This document shows, piece after piece, positions 15,701 to 29,200 of a DNA stretch of 64,000 nt. Made by a program: the position numbers and the translations under genes. The notes beneath the pieces are model-generated. The model was not told the origin of the DNA. It saw only the letters and a list, made by a program, of their open reading frames with translations, and made no database searches. The DNA comes from Fasciolopsis buskii. Lineage: Eukaryota; Platyhelminthes; Trematoda; Plagiorchiida; Fasciolidae. Numbering within the stretch: position 1 is the first letter of the stretch; each line of letters starts with the position of its first letter. The stretch covers positions 196,517-260,516 of the forward strand of contig LUCM01000317.1 of the NCBI GenBank assembly GCA_008360955.1. The letters run 5' to 3'.

Positions 15701-18700
15701 CAGGTGACGCACTAGGAAAAACCTGTCACGTTTCTTCCCTTAGCTAATTAATCTCGATGTGGTCCGAAGGTTCTGCTACGTCAAATGTGAAAGTCTACTT
15801 AAAACGCAAACTTTATTACTGTTTTCTGTCACTGATGTTTTCGGCGCGTTCGGAAGTTCAAAGTCCAAATTTAGAATTGTTATGACGCCCGCAGTAAAAG
15901 AGTAAACTGCCTGTTGTTGAGTCGACGTACTTTTCTACTCAAACTAGGAGAAAATCGAAACAACCTTTTTCCCATGGCAACAAAAGCGCATGAAACGTTT
16001 CCCAAAATGCCGTAAACTTGTTAAATGTTTTACTGCTTTAAAAATTCTATCGTATCAAGTGGCAAATAGCGGGCAGTCCAAAGAACCATTTTATTTGACT
16101 AATCCTAACACAAATGGGAGCCGTCTCATGATTTACTGGAGACAATAATTTCCTACTCAGTTCCAGTTCTAGTCATCCCCGTTTCAGGAAACTCACAACT
16201 GAGCGAAAATCGGCAAGCCGGCTCTTAAAATGAGACGTGTTTCTAAACAGCTACATAATAATGTTTGTTTTATTATGTCTTGCTTTGGAACCTATATAAT
16301 TAGGTGGAACAAATAGTTTCATGTGATAAACCTGGTGAACAGCCTGCTCAGCTTGATGCTTTTAGTTCACATTGATGATTGAATAATATATTCCCACCAG
16401 GGCATTTATCTCGCAGAGTTTTAACTCATTCCTGAGACTAACGAACGAATTCATGAAGTAAAAGGGTAAATAAGTGCTCTGTTCACAAATCAGGTTGAAG
16501 TTGATCGAAAATCGATACTTAGCAGTAAGAAGCCCTGCCCTGTGCATTCATCAATCGATGCTCAACAAATAGCCGACAACCATGAATGTTTTGCCGACAT
16601 GTTTCTATTTCGTCTTGTCCGTTAGATTTTTTATGTATCGTAAACTAACGACGTGCAGACTGGATTTGGGAACCGGAGTGATCCGAAGTGAATCGAGTGA
16701 CACAGTCACTAAGTTAACTGGGACTAGGCTCCAGGGTACGTTCAAAAAGTTAAAAGCATGGGATATGGCGTCCTCGAACTACTGGGTTTTCAAAACACGT
16801 ACCCTTTTGCTTGTAATTCAACTAGCTCTTTTGTGAGAGATTTTTTCCAGGTTATAAAAACGCTCACTTTCTTATTACGCAATCATATGAATGCTGATAT
16901 CAGCAACAAAGAGATCATGCATCCTGAAAAACAAATTCGGGAAAATTCCCTTTCAGCTCGTTTCAAGAGATCTAATCTCTCGCGTAAAGCTTCCTCGTTT
17001 TCGAGAATGATCAAAAGTTTAACGTTCTATCTCAACCATAGTTGCGGCTCTTCGTTGGTTTATAGGCCCCTAGTGATTAGAAAAACAGTCTGGTTTTTGT
17101 TCGCTTGGTAGGATCTTGGTTTATTTTGTATGTACGTTTTGGTGAATCGATCAATACATGTACAAGAATACGAAGTGCACTCTTGGGAATTGTGGTACGG
17201 CATTGGATTTATCTAAACCAAACAGTAGCCAAATACGCAGTACCTCAAACAGTTCAAAACGTTACGAAGGCAGAAGAAAAACAGTTTGATGGCATGCAAA
17301 GACAGGGTACCATTTTAGTTGCTTGCAGCATTCGTAGACTGGTTAGGATTATACTCAGAATATCAGAGGGACTGTTAACATTTTACAAACAGCCAAGATG
17401 GACATAATTTCACCCACAAACCGCGGTGAACATAGGTTTGGCTTCAATATTTTAAGATTATTCCATTAGACTGCAACATTAGGCTGGAATGGTATCAAGT
17501 GAATTTGGAGAAGGTTGACGGTTAGTACAACTTATTAACAAGTGATCTCACTGATGATTAGCTAATACTCGCATATCGTTGAGCGTGACAAGAGACACTA
17601 ATGCGGGTGAGGTCAAAACCAAGAGCCACTGGCTAGTCATTAACGAGGTCATCTGGGAACTGAGTTCGGCTAAGCACTAAGATGGTCGACCATCGCGTTC
17701 CTTTCTGATAGCAAACTACCAGTTTCCTAGAGTTGACTGATGGCTGCTGAGTTCGCTGAGGAAGCTTTGCCATCACTCGCGAATTATTTCACATCATACT
17801 GACAGCTCGAAAATCGACCCTGCGTAAATAGATTTAGTGCCGTCACAAATAATACCGGTTACGTTCTTTTAACCCTTGCGTACAGTGCAGAAAAGTAGGA
17901 GATAAGGCAAGCTACCTACGAGAACTGTCGTTAGTGAGTAATTGCAAAAGTCCATAACCGATGTGCAACTTTTTCCTTGTCTAGGCAGCTTAATTACATC
18001 TAAAAGAGCGACATCGCTCCCAGACTGTGAGAAAAAGTTAATCTGTGGGCCATATAGTAGATCCACTGAACAAGTGAGTTCAGCTAACTGGTACTTTTTC
18101 CCGCTGTTATTAGACCTCTGCACCTATCAGTAAACTCACTGCATCATAATTAGAAGTTTGACAAGTTAAACGAACCCAGACTTGTTGAAGATGTAGGTAA
18201 GTACATCTTTTTCTTTTCTGAAACAGCCCCTGATATTGATTTTTTTGAATATGCCACTTGGCTTACGAAATTTCTAAGACTAACTGGATCAATAAAAATT
18301 GTCAATAAAATAAGAAACCAGAGTGATTGCATTAATGCTAGATTTACCTTGTTAATCTGCCAACTGACGGCGATCACTCAAAATAATTTAATGGAAACGC
18401 TTCAGTAGCCAAGTTAGCGCTGCTTTTGATCTCGAGTCAGCAGAAGTGGATAGTCGTTTGTTTATAATGCTTACAGACCAAACCAGATGGATATCTCTGG
18501 ATAATCTGGCACCTATGTAACAAGCACACTGATGGTCTTGAATGACAGGGCAAGAAGTATTGACTAAGCGCGATGTTATGCGATCAAATATAGTAGAAAA
18601 ACTGATACTTTGATTTGGGCAAAACCATTCATTCGGCAACTTGCTTGAACAATACATGACAAACGTGCTCAACTCCTTGGGACGTAAACTTGAAGCAGAC

Positions 18701-21700
18701 TTGTCCCAGTGTTTGGGGAAAGCCTTTTGGTTCACTAAAGGTTCACGAATTAGGAATTTGCACGTACGAGAAATCGATTCTAAATGACTGAAACCAATTG
18801 CGTGCGGCGGGAACGTTTTCCACATGTCAGCTTAACCTTTCAAGGACGGTCTTACATCTTATTGCATCAATTTATAAATACACATTAGGGTGACTGCTAA
18901 AAATTGATGATCCCAGGTGAAAGCCATAACATTAAATTAAAGTTTCTTTTAACAAGCTTACGAATCTAATTGAATTCAAACTGGATCAAATTTCAGGATT
19001 GCGCAAAATATGCATTTGACTTAGAACAGCTGCGATAGTTCAGATCACTGATTGGGATGTACTGGATGGCTGATTCTTTTCGGATCCCGGCATTCTTGAA
19101 AAATGTTAGCCATTCCGTCTCGTTCAGCATGAATCCCACGTTCGTTGTGAGAACCGTCGGTCTAATGAACTGCTCGGTAAAACCAGTTAATTCGAACAAA
19201 GAACAAACGTCAGTGGGAAAAATGGCAAGATGTTTGGTGGTTTGCCTTTTGCTCATCAAAAAGTTAAGTGCACTTAAGTTCTTCTTCCGGAAGGGCAAAA
19301 TAACTGATGGGAAAACTAATGGAATTAAATTTTCCACCAGGTTACAGTATATTTTGTTAAGGAAACACTTCGATTATCATAAAGCTATGAACGGCTGTCC
19401 TCTTTCTGCGGCCCGCCCTGTCGCCATTTTAGAAAAATGTTTAGACTCGAGAAATGAATCAAAATTATACACCGCTCTATCAGGACGTGGATAATATCAT
19501 AAGTGAAGAAAATTGTTTCATGGACCTGGGGTAAAATTTATTCAAACTGAATCTGTGCTTGTAAAATTTCTGTTAAAAAGTAAGAAATTTTGGAGTAAGA
19601 ACAAGTGCAGAATTTATGTTGGCCCTCTTCTTCGAATTCGAATCGCAGATTACCCGTTTTTCAAAGTTAAACTTTAATCATCCTCCGGCTAGGAGTTTGT
19701 GCTTCCATAGGCCAAAACAAATAAGCTGATTTGGTGCACATCTATTTTCTAGCATTTCGGAAGAAGAGAACGTTGTTCTACACTTTGTTCTTGGATAAGC
19801 CCGATATTCAGGTTAGCTTATGCAACCGGTGAAACTTTCGACGGAGTTTTCATCGAAAGTACGTGAACAGGACTAACAGGGGACAACCTTATGGCATCCC
19901 AGAATATGCACCAAAATCACCATCATCAAATGAACCATCCATTTTGATCTTCCACCGTATGCCGGACTGCAAATTAGCTACAGAACCTAAGAAAACATTG
20001 GGAATGATTAACTTACTTGACGATAAACAATCAGTTCGATTTTCGAAACGTCAGTCTTCCATCAACTCAGACCAGATTTGTCCAAACAATTTGATTGCTT
20101 GACTATTTTTATCTCATCCAAGTGCGACTTCCATGTGACGTTTGAAGTTTGAGAGTCCTATGTTCTCTTCAGTTTTTCACTTAGTGTATACCTCCGTTAT
20201 TTGCACAGACTTGTGTGTTTCTTGGTCTAATCAATGTTTAAGTTCATGTGAAATGGTTACATTTAATCTGTCCAGCAAAACTCGTACGCATTTTCCCTTC
20301 AGTTTTGTCACAGGAAGTGACCATCTGGGGAAAACTGATTGCCTTCATCCACAGGTTACAGATCTTTTTATAAGAATCTCTGAGTCTTGTTTCCCTTAAA
20401 CGATTATCCACTGGACTATAGTCTAGTTGTCCGATTCCATCTTTTCCAATAACTACTCACTTTATTCACATAAAGATCTTGATCTCTAGGTACCAGTTGG
20501 CGGTAAGTGAAACTCAACAGAGTTGTGGTTTCCGGTGACATATTCTGGAATGCAGCCCACCCCGGAGGACAGGGTATCAAATCCCCAGCACATCTGCTTA
20601 TTAGCACCTGTCTACCATGGTGTACAAGTTACTTAAGGACAGTTTGAATGCCTGTCAATTTTGGTGGACACCATCACGTGAGACTCTGTTCGGAAGGATT
20701 GGGATAGGAGCAAATAAACCAATTGAGAGAACTTCAGGAAACCTCCGTAGAGCTTACCACTACTAGTAGGGATTACTTAAGTCATATTTTAATGTGCAAA
20801 AGTTCCTGGTTGGGAAATTTTTGGACATACGAGATCAGGATATGTGCGTGTTATGCGACTTCACAAATTCACAAAATTACCTTGTGTGCACAAAGTTTAG
20901 TCAGTTAGATCAGAGTAAGAAACAAATTCTCTCGCGAGTCTCTTTATTCTGAAATACCGCACCACATTGTACGACGTTCATTCCCGCTAACTTCGAGCAG
21001 ATGAATTTGCTGTGAAATGGACCACTTTCCAGTTTTAGTCAAATCAGTATGGACTGACGTCGTGAGATCGGAAATTTATACACAAGAGTGCACAAGTATC
21101 ATATATTCTGGGTTAATTGAAAGAAATCTGCAAAGTGAATTTATAAACCCTTCCTTGATTTTCTTTAAAATATATACTTGGCAATACACAAGCCCTTTTT
21201 TAACCTTAATCTTCTACGGGAAATATACATTTTCGCTGAATTGTCACAAGATGGACAAAATGTGAGCAATAAGTCCGTCTTTCAACCGTGCCAGTCTTAG
21301 TGGTATTGCGAATAGTTCAACCTGGTACCAACTTACACCTAGATTCACACTTTATGACCAGCCCTTATCCAACTTAATGGATAAAATTACTACCAAAACA
21401 GAATATGCCTCGCCTCATGTCAAACATATCCGGCTCGATTACACACCTCATTTGGTCTTTTTACAATATAAACCACAAAGTGCTGCATTAAGCTGAGGAA
21501 TCCCGAGGTGATGAAACATGTGAAACCAATAAAATTTTGAGACCGTTATTGTGTGCTTAGAGGAAATTACAAGTAGTCGGGAAATATATCTCATTTTTCG
21601 AATACTGGTGCATAAACATTGCAAGCATTGGCATTTAGCAGGACTTTCCAGTTAGGAGAAATCGACCACCGATTTTTCTGACATGTATTCAAACAAGTTT

Positions 21701-22679
21701 TCCACACAATGATAGTCAGGGGGCAAAATCCGTAAATGAACTGTTTAGGCCGATTACTGATTTCTAAGGAAAGGAAGGGGAAAGCCCATGTCCGGAAGTA
21801 AGGGAGGAAATAACTGCTGGGTGCCACGGAAGCAATTTACTACATTGGCCCACCAGCACTCCTGCTTTGTTTTCCTATCCAAAATTGACCTCAGGATCTC
21901 CGATTGAACTCAAACATCCCCGCCTTCTGAACAAGTAGAATCTCAGACTTTGCTGCGATTTTGGTCTCGATGCGATTGACAATAGTACTCCAAGGCCTTT
22001 TCTAATACTAGATGCCAACTCCCGCCTGTTAATACGATAAACGCTATCTTCTGCCAACAGTGATTTAATGAAAACATATGGGAGTAATTACAACCCAGAT
22101 ACTATTCGAACACAGGACGATCTACAATGTGTGAAGTTTTCTTCGATTTGTCATTTTTATTTACATACTAGTTTATGTGGTATGCATATGTGCATTGCTC
22201 ATATATTTAATTAAAACCTCGGGGACATTGCATCGAAGAGAAAATGAAAGAAAACGCGAGAGAATGAAAAAAGAACCAACTTCGAGTTTGCCGCTCTATC
22301 AAACTCTCATTTCTTCAATTAATCCCCGTAATTTATGTTTCCTCAGCTGGTTTTGTATTTCCAGAATTCATGAACCAGTGCTGAGTTGGCCTCAATGATC
22401 CACTCAGGCGAGTTTTTCTACAAAATGCGATCTTCGAGATACCGAAGTCAAATGCGGTGTCTGCAGACCGTTGGTATCCCAGTTCATATTTATTTTTTTC
22501 CGAGCAGGGTAACATTGTTCTCCGAGGTTCTAGCAAACCAGAGGACCTAAGAATTTGGTCAGTATGCGTCTTCCAGGTTGGGAAAAGAAACGAATAGCGC
22601 ATTAGCTAACACCAGGAATACTGTTTACCTGTACAAATGCACTTTTTTCAGCCATTTTTATTCGACAGTAAGTGTGACA
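9800..22679. other. No gene recognised
   Basis: Short unsupported open frames only, including 18388-18825 (minus) and 19057-19494 (plus), each 145 codons without a known motif. No RNA gene or retroelement domain was identified. Confidence 0.6.
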
Positions 22680-24290
22680 ATAGGCTAGCCACTATTCACG
22701 GTTTGCTGACATACCCAACCAACTAACTGATGCATCTTGCAGACCCCAACCACAAAGCAGTGACACATCTACTTTACTCAAACTCGGTGTACATCTTTCC
22801 ATCCCACGTTCCCAAATCAACTACTGACCTCAGTGCGGATTTTTACAATCCGTGGGGGGATATGGGCCATGATATGGTAGACGAGTGTTCGCCATACACA
22901 ACACATGACCCAACCAACGACGTCTGCGAAGCTTCATGCGATGGGATAAAATGTTCGCGAAACCGGCACCTGACACCATAGTCACAGCCTGTACATTAAC
23001 CACGAGGTGAACCTATGCAATCCTTGTGATACTACGAAGACTTCGGCGATCGAAAGCTTACAAGCAACGGAAATCTTGAGAAAGTGAACTCCACGTCTCG
23101 CATCTATAAAGCAGAACGGAGCACACGGCGGTACAGCCAGCGCCACTTTCAGCTTCCAGGAAATATCAGGCCAACGCCACAAGCGCTTCAGCCCAACGCA
23201 TAGCACTCAAGCCTTGGATATCCGCATGCTCATCTGTACTGCAGTGCTGTCATCTTTCGTCACGCAGCTGCCGAGATAAATGGAACGGCTCTTGCTCGGT
23301 AGTTTCTCTCCATTCAACACTAAGTTCGGAGCCACAATGGTTCAGTCTCGCAACACTACTTCACACTTTGAATGTGAAAAACACGCTCCGTGCGGAGCTA
23401 CATACTTTGTGATTCTGTCTACGCATGTTCCGTAGATTCCACTAGGTACATGAGATGTTCTACTTAGTCTAGGTCACGCAGATTTTCACCACTTGACATC
23501 TCGACAAATACATCCCGAAAACTTCCGCGCCAACGATAGTACAGCGATTTGGTCGGTCTGACAGGCTACATGTCAAATTATAGCACCGTGTCTCTGTGTC
23601 AAGAAAACTGTTTCGGAAATTTGCGCTAAATACGAATAAATGACTGACGACACAGAACTAGCGAAAAATTCCCGTTATCTGTTCGTAGACCGGGACAAGG
23701 CGCATCGCCCACCTAAGCCAGCCTCTGTCGCACCTCGTTTTCCAACTTGTGCATTAAAATCACCAGCTACCACTACAATGTGAGAGCTTTTGCTCTTCTG
23801 AACAAGAGTGAGAAGTTCACCGTAGAGCTCCTTTTGCGAGTGGGCGCTACAATATGCTTAAGCTTATACCGTGACGATAAAGAAGCTGCGCATAATACAG
23901 CTATCCTTTCGCACGCCAACTGATCCCTGCGGGCTCACGGCGCACGGGCGACTGTGAACCGGGATCCAGCCTAAAAGGCCATTTCAGCCTTCGCACTCAA
24001 TACTATTCCTACATCGCACTGACCCACAGATTAAACTGCTTCGTCTTTTGAACTACGCAGGAAATCTCTTCACGAGATGTTACGCGCTGTTAGCCGAAAC
24101 ACAGCTCCTCAAATCCTGAATTCGTGTTTCACTGACACAGAAGACATCAATCAAAAGTGAGTCCACTGTCGGAGCTAAACGTGCCTGTTGTCCAGCCTGT
24201 AAGATAGTACGCACGCTGAAGGAACCGAAATTCAGAGGCTGACGGGTTTGAGGAAACTTGAATTTGCAGGCCAAAAACTGCTTACGACAT
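22680..24290 (-). mobile_element. RTE-type non-LTR retrotransposon, internally deleted and decayed
   Basis: Read on the minus strand with several frameshifts and stops. At 24270-24080 it has LNFGSFSVRTILQAGQQA and DVFCVSETRIQD, the start of an apurinic-like endonuclease. At 23780-23700 it has SHIVVVAGDFNAQVGKRG and LGGRCALSRSTN. At about 23536-23521 it has SYRWRGS, the endonuclease end. The frame then jumps to SSGENLRDLD at 23500-23471, the segment that in RTE proteins precedes the reverse transcriptase YADD box, here ruined. IYLGSCVTKDD (near 23270), a CETW motif, LRSITRIA, RRRRWLGHVL (near 22910) and GWGLQD (near 22735) follow in the order of a complete RTE C-terminus. The middle of the ORF is missing. 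It cannot be autonomous. The element ends are not defined. Confidence 0.88.
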
Positions 24291-27200
24291 TATCTGACTA
24301 GAAACCCTTGCGAGTATCGGACGTGTTATCATTGGGGCATTATGCGTAAACAGAGCGGATAAACGGAGATTGTTGGGAGAAGATATAGGCTGAATAAACG
24401 AGAGAAAACTCTGCGCAGTAGTATAATTACCACTACGCACTCGGCTCTGTGCAGTGGGCAGCTCTGTTCGGATTATCCTGCTTGAGGATCGATGCATTAT
24501 GGAATGCCTTTTAGACGTCACTCATGGAGATTGATGGACGGAAAATGCCAGAGGAAGGAAAATTATTGGGTTTCCCAATCAAAGACTTTGGTTCTAAAAG
24601 TAATCTGTCAGCGAGGCAGCGAGCTGACTGAGTGGAAGCCGATCTTCTTAGATCAGTTATTCCTCTACTCAACTTTTCCGATTAAGTTGCCAGGTCAGAT
24701 GAATCTCCAAACCTAGGGGACAAGGAGGAAACCTCGTCGGACTTCTATACATTGACCTTCCAGGCATGACTGAACCTTCGGCTTAAGATAAGCCGTTCTG
24801 TTTAGCTCGTTACGTCATGGAGGCTTGCGATCCGTGACGCCATGTCAGTCTGCAGTCTTATCGTGATGAGAATATAATGGTTACCAGGACCCGAATCAAG
24901 TGAACAGTTCATGAGTTTCGCTTGGGTGAGCTAGCTGAATTTTGTTTGGACGTTATTTCTGGTGTTCATTTAAGGGAACCAGTTTTTACTGATAATTTTG
25001 TACTATCAGTAAGCAAAGCACACGTCAGTGCCTTAAAATGGGGAAGAAATGCTCAACCCGCAGTCAAATAATAAAGTTGAGATATACATTATAGAACTTT
25101 AGTCTTTCCACGATACGACAACGAAGCATGCCATCAGTATATTTATAGTGCATGCAAGCAGCCTCCTTCTGATCAAGCCATACTGGTCAAAATGACAAAT
25201 TTCTGCATCCCGTTTTAAATTGCAATAATGAGTTTAGAGTAGTTTAGCATGTGGGTCTATTCGGGGGAGCGAACTGGACAAACACTAATCGTCAACCTCA
25301 CCCCTGCAGAAAAGTTTTAAAGCGTTCCAGTCATCGACAGAGGTCACGCGTTTCATGAGATCCTTCTTTGACTCTATAAATTCTTGATAATGAATAAAAC
25401 AGAAAGGCCGCTGATTTCACTTGCCCATGGTTCCATGAATTATTTTTATCTGCTAGTTTTACAGCACTCGGATCTTTTGAGTATTCTATAAGTTAATTCT
25501 TGAACAAAGCGAAATTGTAAATTCACTAGGTGGAATTCGACGAAATAAACAAGCAGATTTTCCAGGAGCCACACTGAGTAAAACGTTCTGCCACCTGATT
25601 AATTCGGGGATGTAAGCTATTAAATCGAATCCTGCAGCAATTTGGGTGCCGGATTTCTTGAAACTAAAACTTTGCCATATTGCTAGCCGCAGAAGTGAGT
25701 CGAAATGGAAAAGTTGCATTTCTCTGAAAATATTATGACGACTTTAGCAATGAATAAAACTACTGAGAACCCAAACCAACGGCCGTTTTTACAAAAAGGA
25801 CACCTATTTATAATCTCAGTTAATTTTTAAATAAGTGTGAACACATTAACTGGACTTTTTGTACGGACAAAAGCAACCGAAATAAACTGAAACGTTACAT
25901 CTACTTTCCATCCGAAACAGTTAAGACTGATTGTAAACCAAGCACTGATATTACGAATTCAGTGCTCGAGGATCGGACGTAAATAATCCCCCACATCACG
26001 AGCAGCTAAGCGGTTCAACTACCGTTTATTTATCTAGATCGACCCTTGCTAACTGGACAGAAAAAAGAATCATTGATTCGTGATCTTTTCTTCTTTCCCT
26101 CATGACGGATTTCTGCTCTGATGCAACGCCAAACTGTGAATGTTCCCGTCCTGTGTAAATTCTCACAGCCATTTGTTGTCCAGTTTGCCGTTCACCACTT
26201 ACCTTAGTTTCCACAATATGTGGCGAAAAATAGGGATAGTCGGAGTTTTAATATTCCTGTCGAAGTTCCATGACATCTCGAAATAGTCTTTGAAAATGGC
26301 AAACGAATCACAGCTGAGAGCATCCAACGCCAGAATTCCTGGGCCCATCAAAACACTAATACTATCTCGATCTTATCTAATTATCAGAGTCGTCCACTTT
26401 CCGAACTTGTGACTGTGGCCAACTGGGTTAGTGCGGTGGGCGAAATAGAGCAGCTGTTAAATAAAAATATGATGTTACTCCGTTTGACTGCTACTTTGTT
26501 TGACCGCGTTACCCAAGCCAGAAGCACTATTGCTAACCGGATTTACCTGGGCTTGGCGCTGTGCCCGGTCTGGATCGGTCTGTACCATGGAGGTGATTTG
26601 ATGCGTCAATCACTTGTGGCTGCCAATTTTATTTCGATGACTGATTTTGATGAGTCTGGTCAGCAAGGACTTTGGGCTATGCGATCAACACCCGTGGGGA
26701 AAAGAATCAAATGTAATTTTTGTTGTAAAAATGAGCAAGGCGTTTACCGAAAAAAAGAAGTTATGGTAGTTTTCAGTATCAATCTCTTCCTCACTGATAA
26801 CCCTGGCACTTGAAACTTCTCTTTTACTAGGGTACCCATTCATTTATTCATAAAAAGCTTTCCGTTTTCTGTTTTTTTTAATGTGCGTTATTTGCACAAA
26901 GAATCCTCGGCCACTGGAAAGTTGACAAACAGGGAAGAACGAACACTGTGAGAATTTGACCCTGTGACGTCCAGTTTTAATCTTATTGAAATTTATTACT
27001 TGGTCTCCACAAGTCAACATCATAATCACATGGGGCATTTATCGATCAATCGCACGCTGAAATGTCTAATACCCTAGGTTGGGTAATTTCTAACAAGTTA
27101 CATTTTGTCCAAATCTTTGAAATTTAATAACCATTTGGTCAGTGGAGTAATACAACTTGCTCCCATAAAACCTGGTCCCAGGAGAATTCCTTTACAGTCG

Positions 27201-29044
27201 AAAGACACTGAATCAGCTTGTTGTGAACGGTTTATTTTAACTTTGACAGTCATCAGCAGTCGGCGAAATGCACTTAATTTGTACACCATTGTGGAGACAA
27301 ACAAGAATGACCGGTTTCGTTCACCAATTTATCTTAAATGGCTTAGTTTATTTTAGCATGTAAAATAATATCGGCTATTTTCATTTTGACCTAGTAGTCG
27401 AATATTTCCCATTTTTGTGCAGAAATCATTACCAACGACATCCGAACTTCACTTCAAAAGGAAATGTATTCCGAAACACAAACAATTATTTTACCGGCGT
27501 TTAGTCAGTGTAATTTATAATAGCCGAAAATGAAAGCAACTAACCCAGTTTCTCCACTCATGGACGAATCGTATTCGTATATTTTGGACCAAATCACTTT
27601 TTTGTAACTAGAGGACAGATAGACTAAAAGAAAAAATAGTATGCTTATTGTGAGCCAGAAAATATTTTCCCGAAACATGTAGTTGAGGTCAGTAAATAGT
27701 TGAACTTCAGTTAGATGCGCTAACAAGTAGTCTTCGAAATCCAGTTGCCAGTGAACAATAGACAGAAAACTACACGATGATTTTGTGGACTAAAAAAATT
27801 TGGAATTTTTTCAGTAGGACAACTGGATCAGGAGAACCTAAAACATTGATACTGCATGCAAGGGAAATGTGCAAGCTACTGCGACGATATAAATAAATTT
27901 TTTGGGGAAATTCCAAAATCGGTCATTCGCCGGTGACCAGAAATTCAATTGTGAGAAAGAGGAGGACAAGTCCATCTAATAATTACTCTATCTGCAAGTG
28001 AAAATAGTTCAAGGAAAATGCACAAATCAACTTGTTTTCACAACCATTGGACGACAAACCAATTTGAGCTGTCCAAGAACTGGAGAAGTATGCGCACATG
28101 TCAGTGATTAGTGCTTCGTTATCACGAATTTTGGTCGAGGAACAAACATGCATATGACGAATGTTTTAGAAACGAAAGTTAGACGTTATCCGCCCAAAGC
28201 CTAAATATGCCGAAGAATTTTTCTGACACTGGCAAAGCAATGTTCCGACCATGCTGTTCGTGTTGCTCCGCTGATAATAGTTAGGACGAATGGATGTCTT
28301 AAAATCCTTTACTTCGGACCAGCGGGAGTTCCACAACATGAGCATTTAATTTTACCTGAAAATGAGGCTTCCGCCACATTAATGCTGTCGTTATGGGTAA
28401 CAATTTATTGCCGGTCGACTCAGCGGTTCCTGAAAACCGGATCAACTGGAGGTACGTAGACCACCACCTCCAACCAGGCAGACTTTTCAGGTTTTATTTA
28501 CCCGTGGTAGTGTTACAGTAAAGCAATTTCGCACCCACATTCCAGCAGGGAAACGAAATATGACAGATAGTTTGATAGGCTGTTTGCTAATAGAAGTTAT
28601 CCTTTTTTCAATTGCAAAGATGTACTTAGTTTTACGTCTGAAAAATAAGACATTGCTAAGTCTTCTGTGTAACTTTCATTCCCTTGTGCCCACTGCTTAA
28701 ATTCATTTTCTTCGTCGTCTTAAAAAGATAATCGTGACACACAACTACTTGAGGTGAAATGATTGCCTGCGTGCTTAGTTGTATCACACGTCACGAACTT
28801 GAGCATTCTACCTGGATGATCAGACCCATAAACTTCCTGAAGGACTGAGACAATCTATGGCGGAAGAACTCTTGTTATTTGTTACAAAACTGGTCTGTCT
28901 ACACGTCTTCCGGCAAGTGCCTTGATCGGTTCTTAGTTCGCGGTCTTTTTAAACACCTAAACACAGCCATGGTGCAACTTAGTTTACTCACCAACCTTAT
29001 CCTTATTAAGTGCCTCTGCAACCAATGTTCACATTCATCTCACC
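24291..29044. other. No gene recognised
   Basis: One plus-strand open frame (26394-26813) follows an acceptor-like TTATCTAATTATCAG and is discussed in the findings. Otherwise nothing is supported. The first few hundred bases may include the 5' flank of the RTE copy. Confidence 0.55.
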
Positions 29045-29200
29045 ACTAAAATTCATTTAAGCAAAATACAGCTGTTTCATCCTTGGTTGAAATCACCATC
29101 AGAAGATTTGTCTTGTTCCTGAACGGGGACGCAAACCCAGGATGAGCTAATGTGGGTAAAAGACAGAGCCATTAAGCTAATTCGACTGACTATTAACATT
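29045..29200 (-). repeat. tRNA-like sequence, SINE candidate
   Basis: The minus strand carries TAGCTTAATGG (29179-29169), a good RNA polymerase III A box. After 31 bases comes GGTTTGCGTCC (29137-29127), matching 9 of 11 positions of the B-box form GGTTCGAATCC. The spacing is that of a tRNA gene. No acceptor stem or convincing anticodon arm can be drawn, so it is not a working tRNA. A tRNA-derived SINE head (as in the schistosome Sm-alpha type) or a tRNA relic is likelier. The downstream sequence (GATGAAACAGCTG region) would be the SINE body. Confidence 0.45.

Noticed and set aside
18388..19494. 145-codon open frames on each strand
   Set aside because: No recognisable family and no codon or splice evidence.
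20416..20607. CPPGWAAFQN stretch as a lectin or EGF-like exon
   Set aside because: A single short match without the other conserved cysteines or splice context.
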